Source: Romboutsia_E sp900604535
GTDB lineage: Bacteria; Bacillota; Clostridia; Peptostreptococcales; Peptostreptococcaceae
DNA length: 64,000 nucleotides
Reading direction: 5' to 3'
Assembly (NCBI RefSeq): GCF_900604535.1
Contig: NZ_UWOT01000010.1
Coordinates: forward strand, 1-64,000
The position numbers and the translations under genes are program-made. Positions 37,001 to 45,808 of the stretch are shown here, piece by piece. The notes beneath the pieces are model-generated. The model was not told where the DNA came from, made no database searches, and was given only the letters and a program-made list of their open reading frames with translations. Every line of letters begins with the position of its first letter. The stretch's first letter is position 1.

Positions 37001-38223
37001 GTTTCTGAATCATTTATTGCATATGTAACATCATCGCCATCTTCTATTACATCTATTTTAAGATCTACTACACCAACTTCTTTAGCATTGTTTAATGGTT
37101 GAACATATTGAGTTATATCTCCATTAGATTTTTTTACATTATATTTAGCACTTCTATGTACATGTCCACCAACAACTACATCTACATCATCTATCATTGA
37201 TATAGCATACCCTGCATTTTCTGCACCTTTCACATCTGTAGTTTCATCACCATATCCTGTATGAGCAAGTACTACAACTATATCTGCACCCTTATCTTTC
37301 ATTTCCTTTGTGTAAGTTTTTACAGCTTCATCCATTTCATCTACTGTAACTTCACCATTTAATATAACTTTATCCCAATTTAATATTTGAGTTGGCACAA
37401 CTCCTGTTACACCTATCTTTAATTCTCTTTCTACTCCATTAGAATCTACTACTTTTTCTGTTACTATTTTATATGGATCAAATACTAATTCTTTAGTCTT
37501 TGCATCTCTAAGGTTTGCACAAACCATTCCCATACTAGTGTTCGCCTTTGTTATTTGCTTTATGAAATCCATACCATAGTTAACCTCATGATTTCCTATA
37601 GTTGTCATATCATAACCTAAAGATTCTAAAGCTTCGTACACAGGATATTTTTGCCCTGGTTTTACTGGTTGCTTTATTGCATATAAGTTTGCTAATGGTG
37701 TTCCTTGTATTGTATCCCCGTTATCTACTAGGAGTACATTATCTACATTTGCATTTTTTGATTTATTAGCTTTTGCTTTTTCTTCCTTTATAACTGTTGC
37801 AGCTTTAACTAAACCCGAATTATTTGTTGTTGAACCTGTATAATAATCATAATTCATTAAGTTGGCATGTAAATCACTCGTGGCCATTACTTTAAAATCT
37901 ATAGTTGTCTTACTTTCTTTTTCATTATTATCACTATTATCACTAACTTGATCATCTACTGAATCTTCAGTAGGTGTTGTACCTTCTTCTATTTCATTAT
38001 TTACTTCTGAATCTTCTTTTAATTCTTCAGATTCTTCTTCAACTGCGTCTTGAGAATCACTTAAAGAATCCTCGTCACCATTTTCTGTATTTAATACAGT
38101 TTCTAGTTCTACCAATTCTGTAGCATTTAATTCTCCAAGAGCCAAAACTGGTTGTATATTTTGACCTAATAATGCTGCTGCCATAGCTATTGCTGCTATA
38201 CGTTTCCCATTTCTTTTTATCAT
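34081..38223 (-). CDS. Sortase-anchored bifunctional cyclic-nucleotide phosphodiesterase/5'-nucleotidase (YfkN-like)
   Basis: This is a large secreted surface enzyme of 1380 aa. A signal peptide (MIKRNGKRIAAIAMAAALL, cleavage after about residue 29) is followed by a very acidic segment (about 35-105). Module 1 (about 108-700) is a CpdB-type 2',3'-cyclic nucleotidase with KVMATSDLHANLMNYDYYTG, VDNGDTIQGTPLA, TIGNHEVNYG and VGGHVHR. Module 2 (about 715-1220) is a UshA-type 5'-nucleotidase with ITILHTNDTHGRL, VDAGDTIHGLPF, PGNHDFNYG, DGHSHTT and a terminal AATNDFMAAGGDDYPCF-like nucleotide site. Then come an Asn/Gly repeat linker and the sorting signal NPQTG, a hydrophobic helix and NNRRKK. It should release nucleosides and phosphate at the cell wall. 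Confidence 0.93.
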   Translation of the reverse strand: MIKRNGKRIAAIAMAAALLGQNIQPVLALGELNATELVELETVLNTENGDEDSLSDSQDAVEEESEELKEDSEVNNEIEEGTTPTEDSVDDQVSDNSDNNEKESKTTIDFKVMATSDLHANLMNYDYYTGSTTNNSGLVKAATVIKEEKAKANKSKNANVDNVLLVDNGDTIQGTPLANLYAIKQPVKPGQKYPVYEALESLGYDMTTIGNHEVNYGMDFIKQITKANTSMGMVCANLRDAKTKELVFDPYKIVTEKVVDSNGVERELKIGVTGVVPTQILNWDKVILNGEVTVDEMDEAVKTYTKEMKDKGADIVVVLAHTGYGDETTDVKGAENAGYAISMIDDVDVVVGGHVHRSAKYNVKKSNGDITQYVQPLNNAKEVGVVDLKIDVIEDGDDVTYAINDSETKINNISTKGKENDEATEAVVKEYHEATDAYVNEKSGEVTKDLNSFFTLVADDPSIQIVSDAQKAYVEKLIEDNDPSLVKYSDLPILSAAAPFKAGSSAGNYVDIKAGGLAIRDLSNLYKYDNTMAVIKLTGADVKEWLEFCANMFNTIDPNSTKEQDLINRDFPTFNFDVIDGVEYEIDVTQEPKYDKKGNVINENSSRIYNLTYNGKPIDLEQEFLIATNNYRAGGDSFPWNGRQVPVYTTTDESRDVLKKYIEDAGKLEPSVDNNWKFKTIDTDTKVYFTSHENGVNYLANYPAISTNKEVAGEQLYKYYYDLSATQEKEDTNKITILHTNDTHGRLKADSSVIGIDTVAAIKNNTENSILVDAGDTIHGLPFVTLSKGQDAVDLLNAAGYEYIVPGNHDFNYGYSRLMELFKNSVSLKNGENKLRLLASNVKKDGQSVFESNNIKEMEVNGKTVKVGFFGIATQETAYKTNPNNVKGIEFTSPIDAAKEQVAELEKQGADVIVALSHVGTDESSNPTAYDVINAVDGIDVYVDGHSHTTFKNGDKVNDTLLVSTGEYLSNLGKVELELDENNEVLDATASLITKEEALKVTPDANVKAKIAEIDAKQGDVLSEVVGKTTIDLDGDRNSVRFGETNLGNLITDAMISETGADIAITNGGGIRASIKAGDITKGDIVSVLPFGNYIVTKQLTGAQIKQILEFGVRSYGESLGGFPHVAGIKFVVDPSKKVGDRIISLTINGKDLDMNKTYTVATNDFMAAGGDDYPCFGDVPTLNEYSSLEESLVNFIKTLGTVNYTKQGRILAGTMIGNAIKVEVESEYLKDILLEAVKNGYTVESVQENGKSLIKVYNSKIKNKELIAILEVKDMSIEDVKAMVNAVIDEVEAGKPGNGGSNSGNQNGDNNNNNGNGGSNSGNQNGDNNNNNGNGGSSNGNQNGNKPSNPQTGDISILGYIGMGVTAVAGILTNNRRKK
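34190..34334. repeat. 54-bp tandem repeat, about 2.7 copies, coding for an Asn/Gly linker
   Basis: Copies start at 34190, 34244 and 34298 with a 54-base period. Each encodes the 18-residue unit NGNGGSNSGNQNGDNNNN on the minus strand. The copies differ by only a few bases. It forms the wall-spanning linker before the NPQTG signal of the nucleotidase, and repeat number may vary between strains. Confidence 0.9.
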
Positions 38224-38307
38224 TTGTAATCTCCCTCATTATTAATAATTAATTTGCAAACTTTTTTGATTTTATAGAATTAAATAATTCGTATTTTAGT
38301 TAAATGC

Positions 38308-38316
38308 ATTATAACA
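38308..38316 (-). promoter_or_regulatory. Extended -10 promoter of the nucleotidase gene
   Basis: On the minus strand TGT-TATAAT (38316-38308) is an extended -10 with no good -35. Upstream (about 38335-38402 on the plus strand) there are five or six A-tracts spaced roughly 8-12 bases apart, a possible curved UP-like element. It lies about 85 bases from the start codon. Confidence 0.55.
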
Positions 38317-38464
38317 CATTTCTACAAATATAGTATACTATTTTTCTACATTTTTTTACTTTTTTACTCTATTTTTTACTTTTTATGTTCTATTTTTTTT
38401 TAATCATATGTATATTTTATAATTTTTCATTAGTTAGAAATATAATTAATGTATACTAATAAAT

Positions 38465-38510
38465 AAAAAAAGATGATTTGTGTATCACAAATCATCTTTT
38501 TTATTTGAAT
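38465..38510. terminator. Bidirectional terminator downstream of oppA
   Basis: AAAAAAGATGATTTGT pairs with ACAAATCATCTTTTTT around a 5-base loop. It ends the oppBCDFA operon on the minus strand. Confidence 0.9.
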
Positions 38511-38524
38511 TTATTATTTTTTTA

Positions 38525-40171
38525 TTATTCAGATATAGAAGTATACATGAAATATTTATATCCAAGTGGAGATGTATAGAATCCTTCTAACTTATCTGAT
38601 ACTAACATTAAGTCAGTATAATAATAAAGTGGTATTATTGGAGACTCTTCACCTAGTATCTTTTCTGCTTCGTGCATTTTTTCATATCTTTCATTATTAT
38701 CTGTTGAAGCTTTTACCTCATTTATTAACTTATCATAATCTGCATTAGACCATTGAGCATCATTATTACCACCATCAGTTACCCACATATCTAAAAATGA
38801 TATTGGGTCATTATAGTCAGCTAACCAACCATGACGTGCTACTTGATAATCGCCATCTTTTCTTGTTTGTATAAATACGTTCCAGTCTTGAGAAGATATA
38901 GTAACATTTATACCCAATTCCTCTTTCCACATACTTTGAACAGCTTCCATTATTGGTTCATGACCTGGGTTACACATTAACTCAATACTTGGAAGACCTT
39001 CTCCATTTTCATATCCTGCTTCTTTAAGAAGCTCTTTTGCTTTTTTAACATTTTCTTCATAGTCTTTTTCATCTGCACTGTACCAAGCTTCTGCATTATC
39101 ATGGAACTCAGTTTCTCCATCTGCATCAGTTAAACCTGTTGGTACAAAAGTATCTGCAGGTATTTGTCCACCTTGAGCAACTTTTTCAACTAAATATTTT
39201 CTATCTATCGCAAGAGAAAGAGCTTGTCTAACCTTATCATTATCTAAACCTTCTTTTTCAACATTTACACATAAGAAATACGTTCCTAATTGGCTTTTTA
39301 TTTCAAGTCCATTGTCTTTCATAGATTCAATTTCATCACTTGGTAAATCATCACCAAATAATATTTCACCATTTTTAAATGCTGATAGTATAGTATTTTG
39401 ATCTTCCATAAGTTCAAAATTTATTTTATCTGGTCCTAAATTTTCTAAATCATAATAATTCTCATTCTTTGCATAAACCATTTTAGCTTGGTGATCCCAT
39501 GATTCTAATACGTAAGGTCCATTACCTATATAAGTTTCTGGATCAGTAGACCATGTATCAGGATTAGCTTCTATTATATCTTGTCTAACAGGATATGTTG
39601 CTGGAAATGCACATATTTCTAAGAAATATGCAGTAGGTGTTGCAAGTGTTATTTCTACTGTTTTTTCATCAACTGCTTTTATCCCCAATTCACTTACTTG
39701 TTTTTCTCCAGCCATTATTTCATTTGCATTTTCTACCATATCTATCATATAGTTATAATCTGATGCCGTGTCTGGATCTACTAATCTTTGCCATGAATAT
39801 ACAAAATCGCTAGCTTTTACAGCTTCTCCATCTGACCACTTTGCATCATCACGAAGTGTAAATGTATATACTTTTCCATCTTCACTTACTTCATATTTTG
39901 CCGCTTGACCTTCAACTATTTTATTTTCAGAGTTTAACTTCATTAATCCTTCAAAAGCATGATTTATTAAAGTCGAACCATCTGATGCTGTATTTTTTTG
40001 AGGATCTATTGTTTCAGGCTCTGGACCAACATTTACGTTAAGTTCGAATCCATCTGAAGAACCTCCTGCTGAGTCTGTACCTGAACTACTACATCCAGAT
40101 AATACTGTTGATAGTGCTAAAGTCGACACTAATAGTGCTGCTACTTTTTTCTTTAGCTTTGATATTTTCAT
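38525..40171 (-). CDS. oppA: Oligopeptide ABC transporter substrate-binding lipoprotein
   Basis: This is a family 5 extracellular solute-binding protein of 548 aa. The signal ends in the lipobox STVLSGC (Cys near residue 26). The mature part shows the OppA/DppA pattern: GPEPETIDPQKNTASDGSTLINHAFEGLMKL, FTLRDDAKWSDGEAVKASDFVYSWQRLVDP, IGNGPYVLESWDHQ, LSLAIDRKYLVEKVAQGG and WLADYNDPISFLDMW. It binds oligopeptides outside the cell for the OppBCDF membrane complex encoded upstream, and it is the last gene before a strong terminator. Substrate length preference cannot be told. Confidence 0.95.
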   Translation of the reverse strand: MKISKLKKKVAALLVSTLALSTVLSGCSSSGTDSAGGSSDGFELNVNVGPEPETIDPQKNTASDGSTLINHAFEGLMKLNSENKIVEGQAAKYEVSEDGKVYTFTLRDDAKWSDGEAVKASDFVYSWQRLVDPDTASDYNYMIDMVENANEIMAGEKQVSELGIKAVDEKTVEITLATPTAYFLEICAFPATYPVRQDIIEANPDTWSTDPETYIGNGPYVLESWDHQAKMVYAKNENYYDLENLGPDKINFELMEDQNTILSAFKNGEILFGDDLPSDEIESMKDNGLEIKSQLGTYFLCVNVEKEGLDNDKVRQALSLAIDRKYLVEKVAQGGQIPADTFVPTGLTDADGETEFHDNAEAWYSADEKDYEENVKKAKELLKEAGYENGEGLPSIELMCNPGHEPIMEAVQSMWKEELGINVTISSQDWNVFIQTRKDGDYQVARHGWLADYNDPISFLDMWVTDGGNNDAQWSNADYDKLINEVKASTDNNERYEKMHEAEKILGEESPIIPLYYYTDLMLVSDKLEGFYTSPLGYKYFMYTSISE

Positions 40172-40237
40172 ACTATATTCCTCCCCCTATTTATTATCTA
40201 TATAATACCTTTGGTAATATATACTACTTTATATATT

Positions 40238-41208
40238 TTATAAGTTATGGCATGCTACAAAATGACCTTCACCATATTCTTTTAATGTAGGTGCTGCACT
40301 TTCACATTTACTTGTAGCATGTGGACATCTAGTTCTAAAAGTACATCCACTTGGTGGATTTAGCGGACTAGGGATATCTCCTTCTAATACTATACGTTTT
40401 CTAGATCTACTACTTTTAGGATCAGCTATAGGAATAGCTGAAAGCAATGTTTGTGTATAAGGATGCATTGGTTTTTTATACAATTCTTCACTTGTTGTTA
40501 ATTCAACTAAATGTCCTAAATACATAACTCCTATCCTATTACTAATATGCTTAACTACAGATAGATCATGAGCTATAAATAAATATGTAAATCCCCTTTG
40601 AGCTTGTAAATCTTCTAGCATATTTACAACTTGTGCTTGAATAGAAACATCTAATGCAGAAATAGGTTCATCACATACAATAAATTCTGGATCTACTGCT
40701 AAAGCCCTTGCTATACCGATTCTTTGTCTTTGTCCCCCTGAAAATTCATGTGCAAAACGATTAGCATGTTCTTTGTTTAAACCAACAGTTTCAAGTAAGT
40801 TATATATTTTTTCTTGTCTTTCCCCTTTATTTTTATATAATTTATGTATATCTAATGGTTCCCCAATTATATCCCCTACTGTCATCCTTGGATCTAAAGA
40901 AGCATATGGATCTTGGAAAATTATTTGCATCTTTCTTCTATATGAATGCATATCTACTTTTGTTATATCTTTGCCATCATATATAATCTTACCTTCACTA
41001 GGCTCATGTAGTCTTAAAATCGTTCTTCCTAAAGTAGTTTTTCCACAACCACTTTCTCCAACTAAACCTAATGTTTCACTTTTTTTATATGTAAACTTAC
41101 ATCATCAACTGCTTTTACATAATTTGTTTTTAAGAATCCCTCTTTAACAGGGAAGTATTTTTTTAATCCAACTATCTCAATTAAATTGTCATTTTTATTA
41201 TCACTCAT
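40238..41208 (-). pseudogene. oppF: Oligopeptide ABC transporter ATPase OppF, frameshifted at an A7 run
   Basis: The intended protein is about 323 aa. It starts at 41208 (MSDNKNDNLIEIVGLKKYF) and runs to HIKK, then a run of seven A (minus strand, 41086-41080) puts it out of frame and it stops soon after as VKH. In the -1 frame the gene continues as SETLGLVGESGCGKTTLGRT with Walker A, then the signature LSGGQRQRIGIARAL, Walker B FIVCDEPISALD, the His switch and the C-terminal CTFRTRCPHATSKC of Opp/Dpp ATPases. The site has the form A AAA AAA G, where a -1 ribosomal slip or one extra transcribed A restores the full protein. Mutation, assembly error and recoding are all possible. Confidence 0.85.
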
Positions 41209-41209
41209 A

Positions 41210-42223
41210 TTATAAAGCTACTCCTTCCCTTTCGAATTCTTCTTTTACTAATAACCAACAGCTAGCGTGATGATTTTCATCTATTGAGTATGCCGGTGGT
41301 ACTTTATCCATACATATGCTCATACAAGAATCACATCTTGGAGCAAATGCACATCCTTTAGGTGGATTTATTAAATCTACTGGATTTCCTTCAATAGGAA
41401 TTAATCTTTCGTGCTCATCTATATTTATCTTTGGTATTGATTTTAAAAGACCTAAAGTATACGGATGCTTAGGATTGTAAAATATATCGTCTATACTTCC
41501 TCTTTCGATAATGTTTCCAGCATACATAACAGCAACCTTATCACATATTTCAGATATAACACCTAAATCATGTGTTATAAATATAATGGACATATTAATT
41601 TTTTCTTTTAATTCTTTTAATAACTCTATTATTTGAGCTTGTATTGTAACATCAAGTGCTGTTGTTGGCTCATCTGCTATTAATAGTTTTGGATTACATG
41701 CAAGAGCCATAGCAATCATAACACGCTGTCTCATTCCACCAGAAAATTCATGAGGATATTGTTTCAATCTTTTTTCAGGTTGATTAATACCAACTAATTC
41801 AAATAACTCAATTATTCTTTTTTCTCTTTGTTTTTTATCTAAATTAGTATGCTTTTTTAAACTTTCATCAATTTGACTTCCAACAGTAAAAACTGGATTT
41901 AAAGATGTCATAGGATCTTGGAATATCATCCCAACTTCTTTGCCTCTTAATTTAAGTAACTCTGCTTCAGATAAACTTGTTATTTCTTTATCTTCAAAGT
42001 TTATACTTCCACCTAATACTTTACCTGGTTCTGGGATAATTCCCATTAAAGCATATGATGATACAGATTTACCACTACCAGATTCTCCAACTATCCCCAT
42101 AGCTTCTCCATATTTTAAGTCATAAGATACCTTACGAACTGCCTTAACTTCTCCTGCGTGAGTAAAGAAAGACACTTCTAAGTTATCAACATTTAATAAT
42201 AAATCATTTTTAGTTATTTCCAT
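41210..42223 (-). CDS. oppD: Oligopeptide ABC transporter ATPase OppD
   Basis: This is one of two cytoplasmic ATPases of the peptide importer, 337 aa. Walker A GESGSGKSVSSYALMG lies near residue 40, the Q-loop is IFQDPMTSLNPVFTVG, the signature SGGMRQRVMIAMAL, and Walker B LLIADEPTTALD with FITHDLGV. The C-terminal extension with CAFAPRCDSCMSIC carries the Cys motif that binds a [4Fe-4S] cluster in Opp/Dpp ATPases. It is intact, unlike its partner OppF, whose ATG lies one base after this stop. Confidence 0.95.
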   Translation of the reverse strand: MEITKNDLLLNVDNLEVSFFTHAGEVKAVRKVSYDLKYGEAMGIVGESGSGKSVSSYALMGIIPEPGKVLGGSINFEDKEITSLSEAELLKLRGKEVGMIFQDPMTSLNPVFTVGSQIDESLKKHTNLDKKQREKRIIELFELVGINQPEKRLKQYPHEFSGGMRQRVMIAMALACNPKLLIADEPTTALDVTIQAQIIELLKELKEKINMSIIFITHDLGVISEICDKVAVMYAGNIIERGSIDDIFYNPKHPYTLGLLKSIPKINIDEHERLIPIEGNPVDLINPPKGCAFAPRCDSCMSICMDKVPPAYSIDENHHASCWLLVKEEFEREGVAL

Positions 42224-42236
42224 GAAATTGTCCTCC

Positions 42237-43247
42237 TTATTTCTTTAATCTTGGATCAAGAGCATCTCTTAAACCATCACCAAATAAGTTAAAAGCAAGT
42301 ATAATTATACTTATTGCTACTGCTGGAAACATTAATCTATAAGGATATGATGATATTCCAGATAATGCATCTGATGCCAATGAACCTAAACTTGCTAGCG
42401 GCTTACTTACACCTATACCTAAGAAACTTAAGAATGCTTCTGTAAATATTGCTGAAGGTATTTGTAACATAGTTGTTACTACTAACTGACCAACACAGTT
42501 TGGAAGTAAATGTTTAAATATTAATCTTTTATTATTAGCTCCTAATGCACGTGCTGCACTTATATACTCCATCTCTTTTAATTGTAGAACTTGACCACGA
42601 ACTATTCTTGCCATACCAACCCAATATAAAAGACCATAAACTATAAACATAGCTATAATACCAGGTCCTAAAGTTTGAAGAGCTCCAAATGCATTTCCTG
42701 AGTCAAATGCTTTAGTTAAAGGTTCATGAAGTACTATTCTAAGAAGTATAATAACTAACATATCTGGTAATGAATAAATAATTTCAACAATTCTCATCAT
42801 TACTGAATCTATCTTACCACCTGCAAGTCCAGATATGGCTCCATATATAGAACCTATAACCAATACTATAAAAGCTGATCCTATCCCTATTAATAAAGAT
42901 ATTCTTGCTCCTACCATAGTTCTTACTAATAAATCTCTACCTAGTTTATCTGTGCCAAATGGATGAGCTAAACAAGGTGTTAAATTTTCAGCACCTCTTA
43001 TTTGTTGGTCATATGTATAAGGACTTAAATACGGTCCTATAAATGCAAAACCTATAATTAGAATAATTACTATTAGAGATACCATAGCAATTTTATTTTC
43101 CTTTAACCTTCTCCATGCATCCTTCCAATAACTTGTATTTTCACCCATAGTTACTAAACTTTGTTGTGCTTCCTTAGTAACTGGTTTAAAATCTTCTGCA
43201 CATAAATCAACTTCACAACTAAATTTTGAACTATTTTCTAATATCAT
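42237..43247 (-). CDS. oppC: Oligopeptide ABC transporter permease OppC
   Basis: This is an inner permease of 336 aa. A cytoplasmic N-terminal extension of about 50 residues precedes the first membrane helix (IAMVSLIVIILIIGFAFIG). The DppC-type signature GTDKLGRDLLVRTMVGARISL and the EAA loop EYISAARALGANNKRLIFKHLLPN are present. It pairs with OppB to form the pore. Gaps to neighbours are 13-14 bases, consistent with one operon. Confidence 0.95.
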   Translation of the reverse strand: MILENSSKFSCEVDLCAEDFKPVTKEAQQSLVTMGENTSYWKDAWRRLKENKIAMVSLIVIILIIGFAFIGPYLSPYTYDQQIRGAENLTPCLAHPFGTDKLGRDLLVRTMVGARISLLIGIGSAFIVLVIGSIYGAISGLAGGKIDSVMMRIVEIIYSLPDMLVIILLRIVLHEPLTKAFDSGNAFGALQTLGPGIIAMFIVYGLLYWVGMARIVRGQVLQLKEMEYISAARALGANNKRLIFKHLLPNCVGQLVVTTMLQIPSAIFTEAFLSFLGIGVSKPLASLGSLASDALSGISSYPYRLMFPAVAISIIILAFNLFGDGLRDALDPRLKK

Positions 43248-43261
43248 AAAAGCTCCACCTC

Positions 43262-44188
43262 CTATTCATCTAACTTAATTCTTGGATCTACTAGTTTATA
43301 TAAAATATCACAAAGTAAATTCATTAATATTATAAATGATGCTAAGAAAACCGTAGTTCCCATTATAAGGTTATAGTCTCTTGCGTCTATAGCTTTTATG
43401 AAGTATCTACCAAGTCCTGGTATGTTAAATACCTTCTCTACAACAAATCCACCAGTTAGTGTAAATGCAACTAATGGACCCAAATATGTTATAACAGGTA
43501 TAAGTGAATTTTTTAAAGCATGTTTGAATGTAACTACAAACTCGGACAAACCTTTCGCTCTAGCTGTTCTTATATAATCTTGACCAAGAGAGTCAAGCAT
43601 ACTAGATCTCATAAGTCTTGTTATATAACACATCGGATAAAATCCTAAAGTAAATACTGGTAATATGTAACTAGATGGTTTACTCAAACCATATGTAGGT
43701 AGCAAATTTAATTCAATTGCAAATATTAGCATAGACGCTGTTGCTATTACAAAGGATGGTACTGCAATCCCTAATGTTGATACAACACGGATTACACTAT
43801 CTTCCCATTTTCCTCTTTTTAAAGCAGATAAACATCCTAATGGTATTCCTAGTATTAGTGCAAATCCAATTGCCATTGCACCTATTTTAGCTGATATAGG
43901 GAAAGATTCTTTGATAATTTTTACGACTGGAACATTTTTTTGAAGTTTATAACTTACGCCTAAATCTCCTTTTAGTAATTGTTGTAAATATATTTTATAC
44001 TGTACTAATACAGGCTTATCAAGTCCATATTTTTCATTTAAGGCTTGTTGCGCAATTTCATTTGTTTTTTCTGAAGCAAATGGACTTCCTGGTACTAATT
44101 TCATTAAAAAGAATGTAATTGTAGCCGCTATAAATATAGTAAATATAGCCATTAAAATACGTTTTAGAATATATTTAGCTGTATCCAT
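43262..44188 (-). CDS. oppB: Oligopeptide ABC transporter permease OppB
   Basis: This is the first gene of the peptide importer operon, 308 aa with six predicted helices. The N-terminal AKYILKRILMAIFTIFIAATITFFLMKLVPGSPF region (about residues 4-37) and the EAA loop QDYIRTARAKGLSEFVVTFKHALKN are typical of DppB/OppB. It starts 126 bases downstream of the -10 box of a good promoter (44314-44342). Confidence 0.95.
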   Translation of the reverse strand: MDTAKYILKRILMAIFTIFIAATITFFLMKLVPGSPFASEKTNEIAQQALNEKYGLDKPVLVQYKIYLQQLLKGDLGVSYKLQKNVPVVKIIKESFPISAKIGAMAIGFALILGIPLGCLSALKRGKWEDSVIRVVSTLGIAVPSFVIATASMLIFAIELNLLPTYGLSKPSSYILPVFTLGFYPMCYITRLMRSSMLDSLGQDYIRTARAKGLSEFVVTFKHALKNSLIPVITYLGPLVAFTLTGGFVVEKVFNIPGLGRYFIKAIDARDYNLIMGTTVFLASFIILMNLLCDILYKLVDPRIKLDE

Positions 44189-44313
44189 ATATTAATATCC
44201 CCCTTTTATTTAATTTTTTACTCTAATATTTCCCCCTATTATTAATACTATAGATAATATCATTATAATTTTCTGACTTTTTTGAATTGTGATATTTTTT
44301 TGAAGTTATTTAC

Positions 44314-44342
44314 ATTTTAGTTTACATTTATTTAAAAGTCAA
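44314..44342 (-). promoter_or_regulatory. Promoter of the opp operon
   Basis: On the minus strand TTGACT (44342-44337), 17 bases, then TAAAAT (44319-44314). The leader to oppB is about 120 bases. I see no T-box or known riboswitch in it. Confidence 0.7.
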
Positions 44343-44536
44343 CAATTGATTTTTTTTTATTTTATTTAAGTTTTAACGAATATTAACTACTTTTATATTA
44401 ATTTAATTAAGTTATATACATAAAATATATAATATCCAAATAATAAACTTAGTTTTACTTTACTTATAAAAGTAAAATATTTTTTCATAATTTTTTATAA
44501 AATGCAATTTTTATAGAAAAAATAGTTATTATATCT
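44343..44536. other. AT-rich spacer between opp and the LarA-like operon
   Basis: About 190 bases of A/T-rich sequence after the LarA-like gene. A short TTTTACTT/AAGTAAAA hairpin with a following T-run on the plus strand lies near 44453-44490. It faces the wrong way for a good minus-strand terminator. No gene is seen. Confidence 0.4.
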
Positions 44537-45808
44537 TTATAACATACAATTTCCATCTTTATCAAATTCAATATTTATTAAATTACTTGTTATTTTAACC
44601 TTATTTTTATTTGAAATAGATTTAAATGCAGCTTCACTCATAAATACTTCATTTAGATTCTTCGTATTTTCTATAATTACCATTTTTATTTCGCTTATAT
44701 CTAATTTTCCACAAAGTTTAATACAAGCTTGAAATACTTCTTTATCTGAATTTAAAACCATAGGAACTTTTACACTATTTGGTTCTGTAGAAGTTATAGC
44801 GTTTAGATATGTATATTGAAAGCCTATTTTGTTATATAGTTTTTTAGATATAAAATCAGCAAGTCCCATGCCATTAGCGTTCCCATCTGATTTTTCACTT
44901 ATATCTAATAAACCTAATTTTATAATTTGGGGTCCTCCACTAGCTGCATTTGTATGAAATCTACCAACAATATTAGTATCCATACCTGTACCACTTATGT
45001 CTTTACCAATCTCTTTTACTATTAATACATCAATTTCATCTAGATAAATTTTAGCCATAATATGTTTAGATTTTTCTAATATCTTAGGTTCTTTTTCTAA
45101 TATTTCATACTTATTTAATACAAATATATCAGATACTTGGTTGTATCCATTTTCTATTGTTGCCACTGCTCCTATTATATTTAATTTATCAATACATACT
45201 TTTCCAACAGATATTATATTTTCTGCCATATTTTCATATCTAAGTCTATGAGTCATATCTGCGCCCTTTCTTTTAGCTAGGCCTATAGCTAACATTTTAA
45301 TAAGTCCACTTTCATATTTTCCCCTAAAAGAAGTATGCATTTTAATTCTATTTAGTAAAATAATTCCATCTGAATAATAAGCATTTTTATCTATATATAC
45401 AGGAAGATTTTTTTCTGTCTTTCCAATTTCAATTACATCCATAGAGGATAGTATTTTAGCTCCAATATATTCTTCTGTTATTCCAAGGTCATTTAACACT
45501 TTAACTTGACCCATACCAGTTGCACCTCCATGGCTACCCATGGAAGGTACTAAAAAAGGTTCACCACCACACTCTTTCACAAAGTCTACGGTTACTTTCA
45601 TAATTTCTTTATATTTACTTATTCCTCTACTTCCAGCTGTAATTGCTATCTTACGCCCTTTTTTTATATTACTTTTTATATTTTTTTCTAAAAATTGCTT
45701 ATATAATTCTTTTTCTATATGATCTACCTTTTTATCATTAAACTCCTGCTTTATTTTCATAACTTTAGGTATTTCTATATCTTTCAATATATCACTTATA
45801 GTAGTCAT
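44537..45808 (-). CDS. LarA-superfamily protein (nickel-pincer hydroxyacid racemase-like)
   Basis: This 423-aa protein has the N-terminal domain of the lactate racemase family: GRKIAITAGSRGISKYKEIM, then FLVPSMGSHGGATGMGQVKVL, corresponding to the LarA segment with the catalytic His. It is followed by RIKMHTSFRGKYESGLIKMLAIGLAKRKGADMTH, which contains His and Lys residues that could match the cofactor-attachment region (quoted as about residues 155-188). LarA homologs racemise or epimerise various 2-hydroxyacids; the exact substrate is unknown. Its ATG overlaps the stop of the DUF1667 gene (TGATG), so it is translated with the flavoprotein triad. LarE, needed to build the cofactor, is at 61077; LarB and LarC are not in the window. 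Confidence 0.78.
   Translation of the reverse strand: MTTISDILKDIEIPKVMKIKQEFNDKKVDHIEKELYKQFLEKNIKSNIKKGRKIAITAGSRGISKYKEIMKVTVDFVKECGGEPFLVPSMGSHGGATGMGQVKVLNDLGITEEYIGAKILSSMDVIEIGKTEKNLPVYIDKNAYYSDGIILLNRIKMHTSFRGKYESGLIKMLAIGLAKRKGADMTHRLRYENMAENIISVGKVCIDKLNIIGAVATIENGYNQVSDIFVLNKYEILEKEPKILEKSKHIMAKIYLDEIDVLIVKEIGKDISGTGMDTNIVGRFHTNAASGGPQIIKLGLLDISEKSDGNANGMGLADFISKKLYNKIGFQYTYLNAITSTEPNSVKVPMVLNSDKEVFQACIKLCGKLDISEIKMVIIENTKNLNEVFMSEAAFKSISNKNKVKITSNLINIEFDKDGNCML

Noticed and set aside
40238..40951. Taking the 237-residue frame at 40951 as the real OppF.
   Set aside because: It would lack Walker A; the sequence upstream in the same frame clearly encodes the missing ATPase N-terminus.
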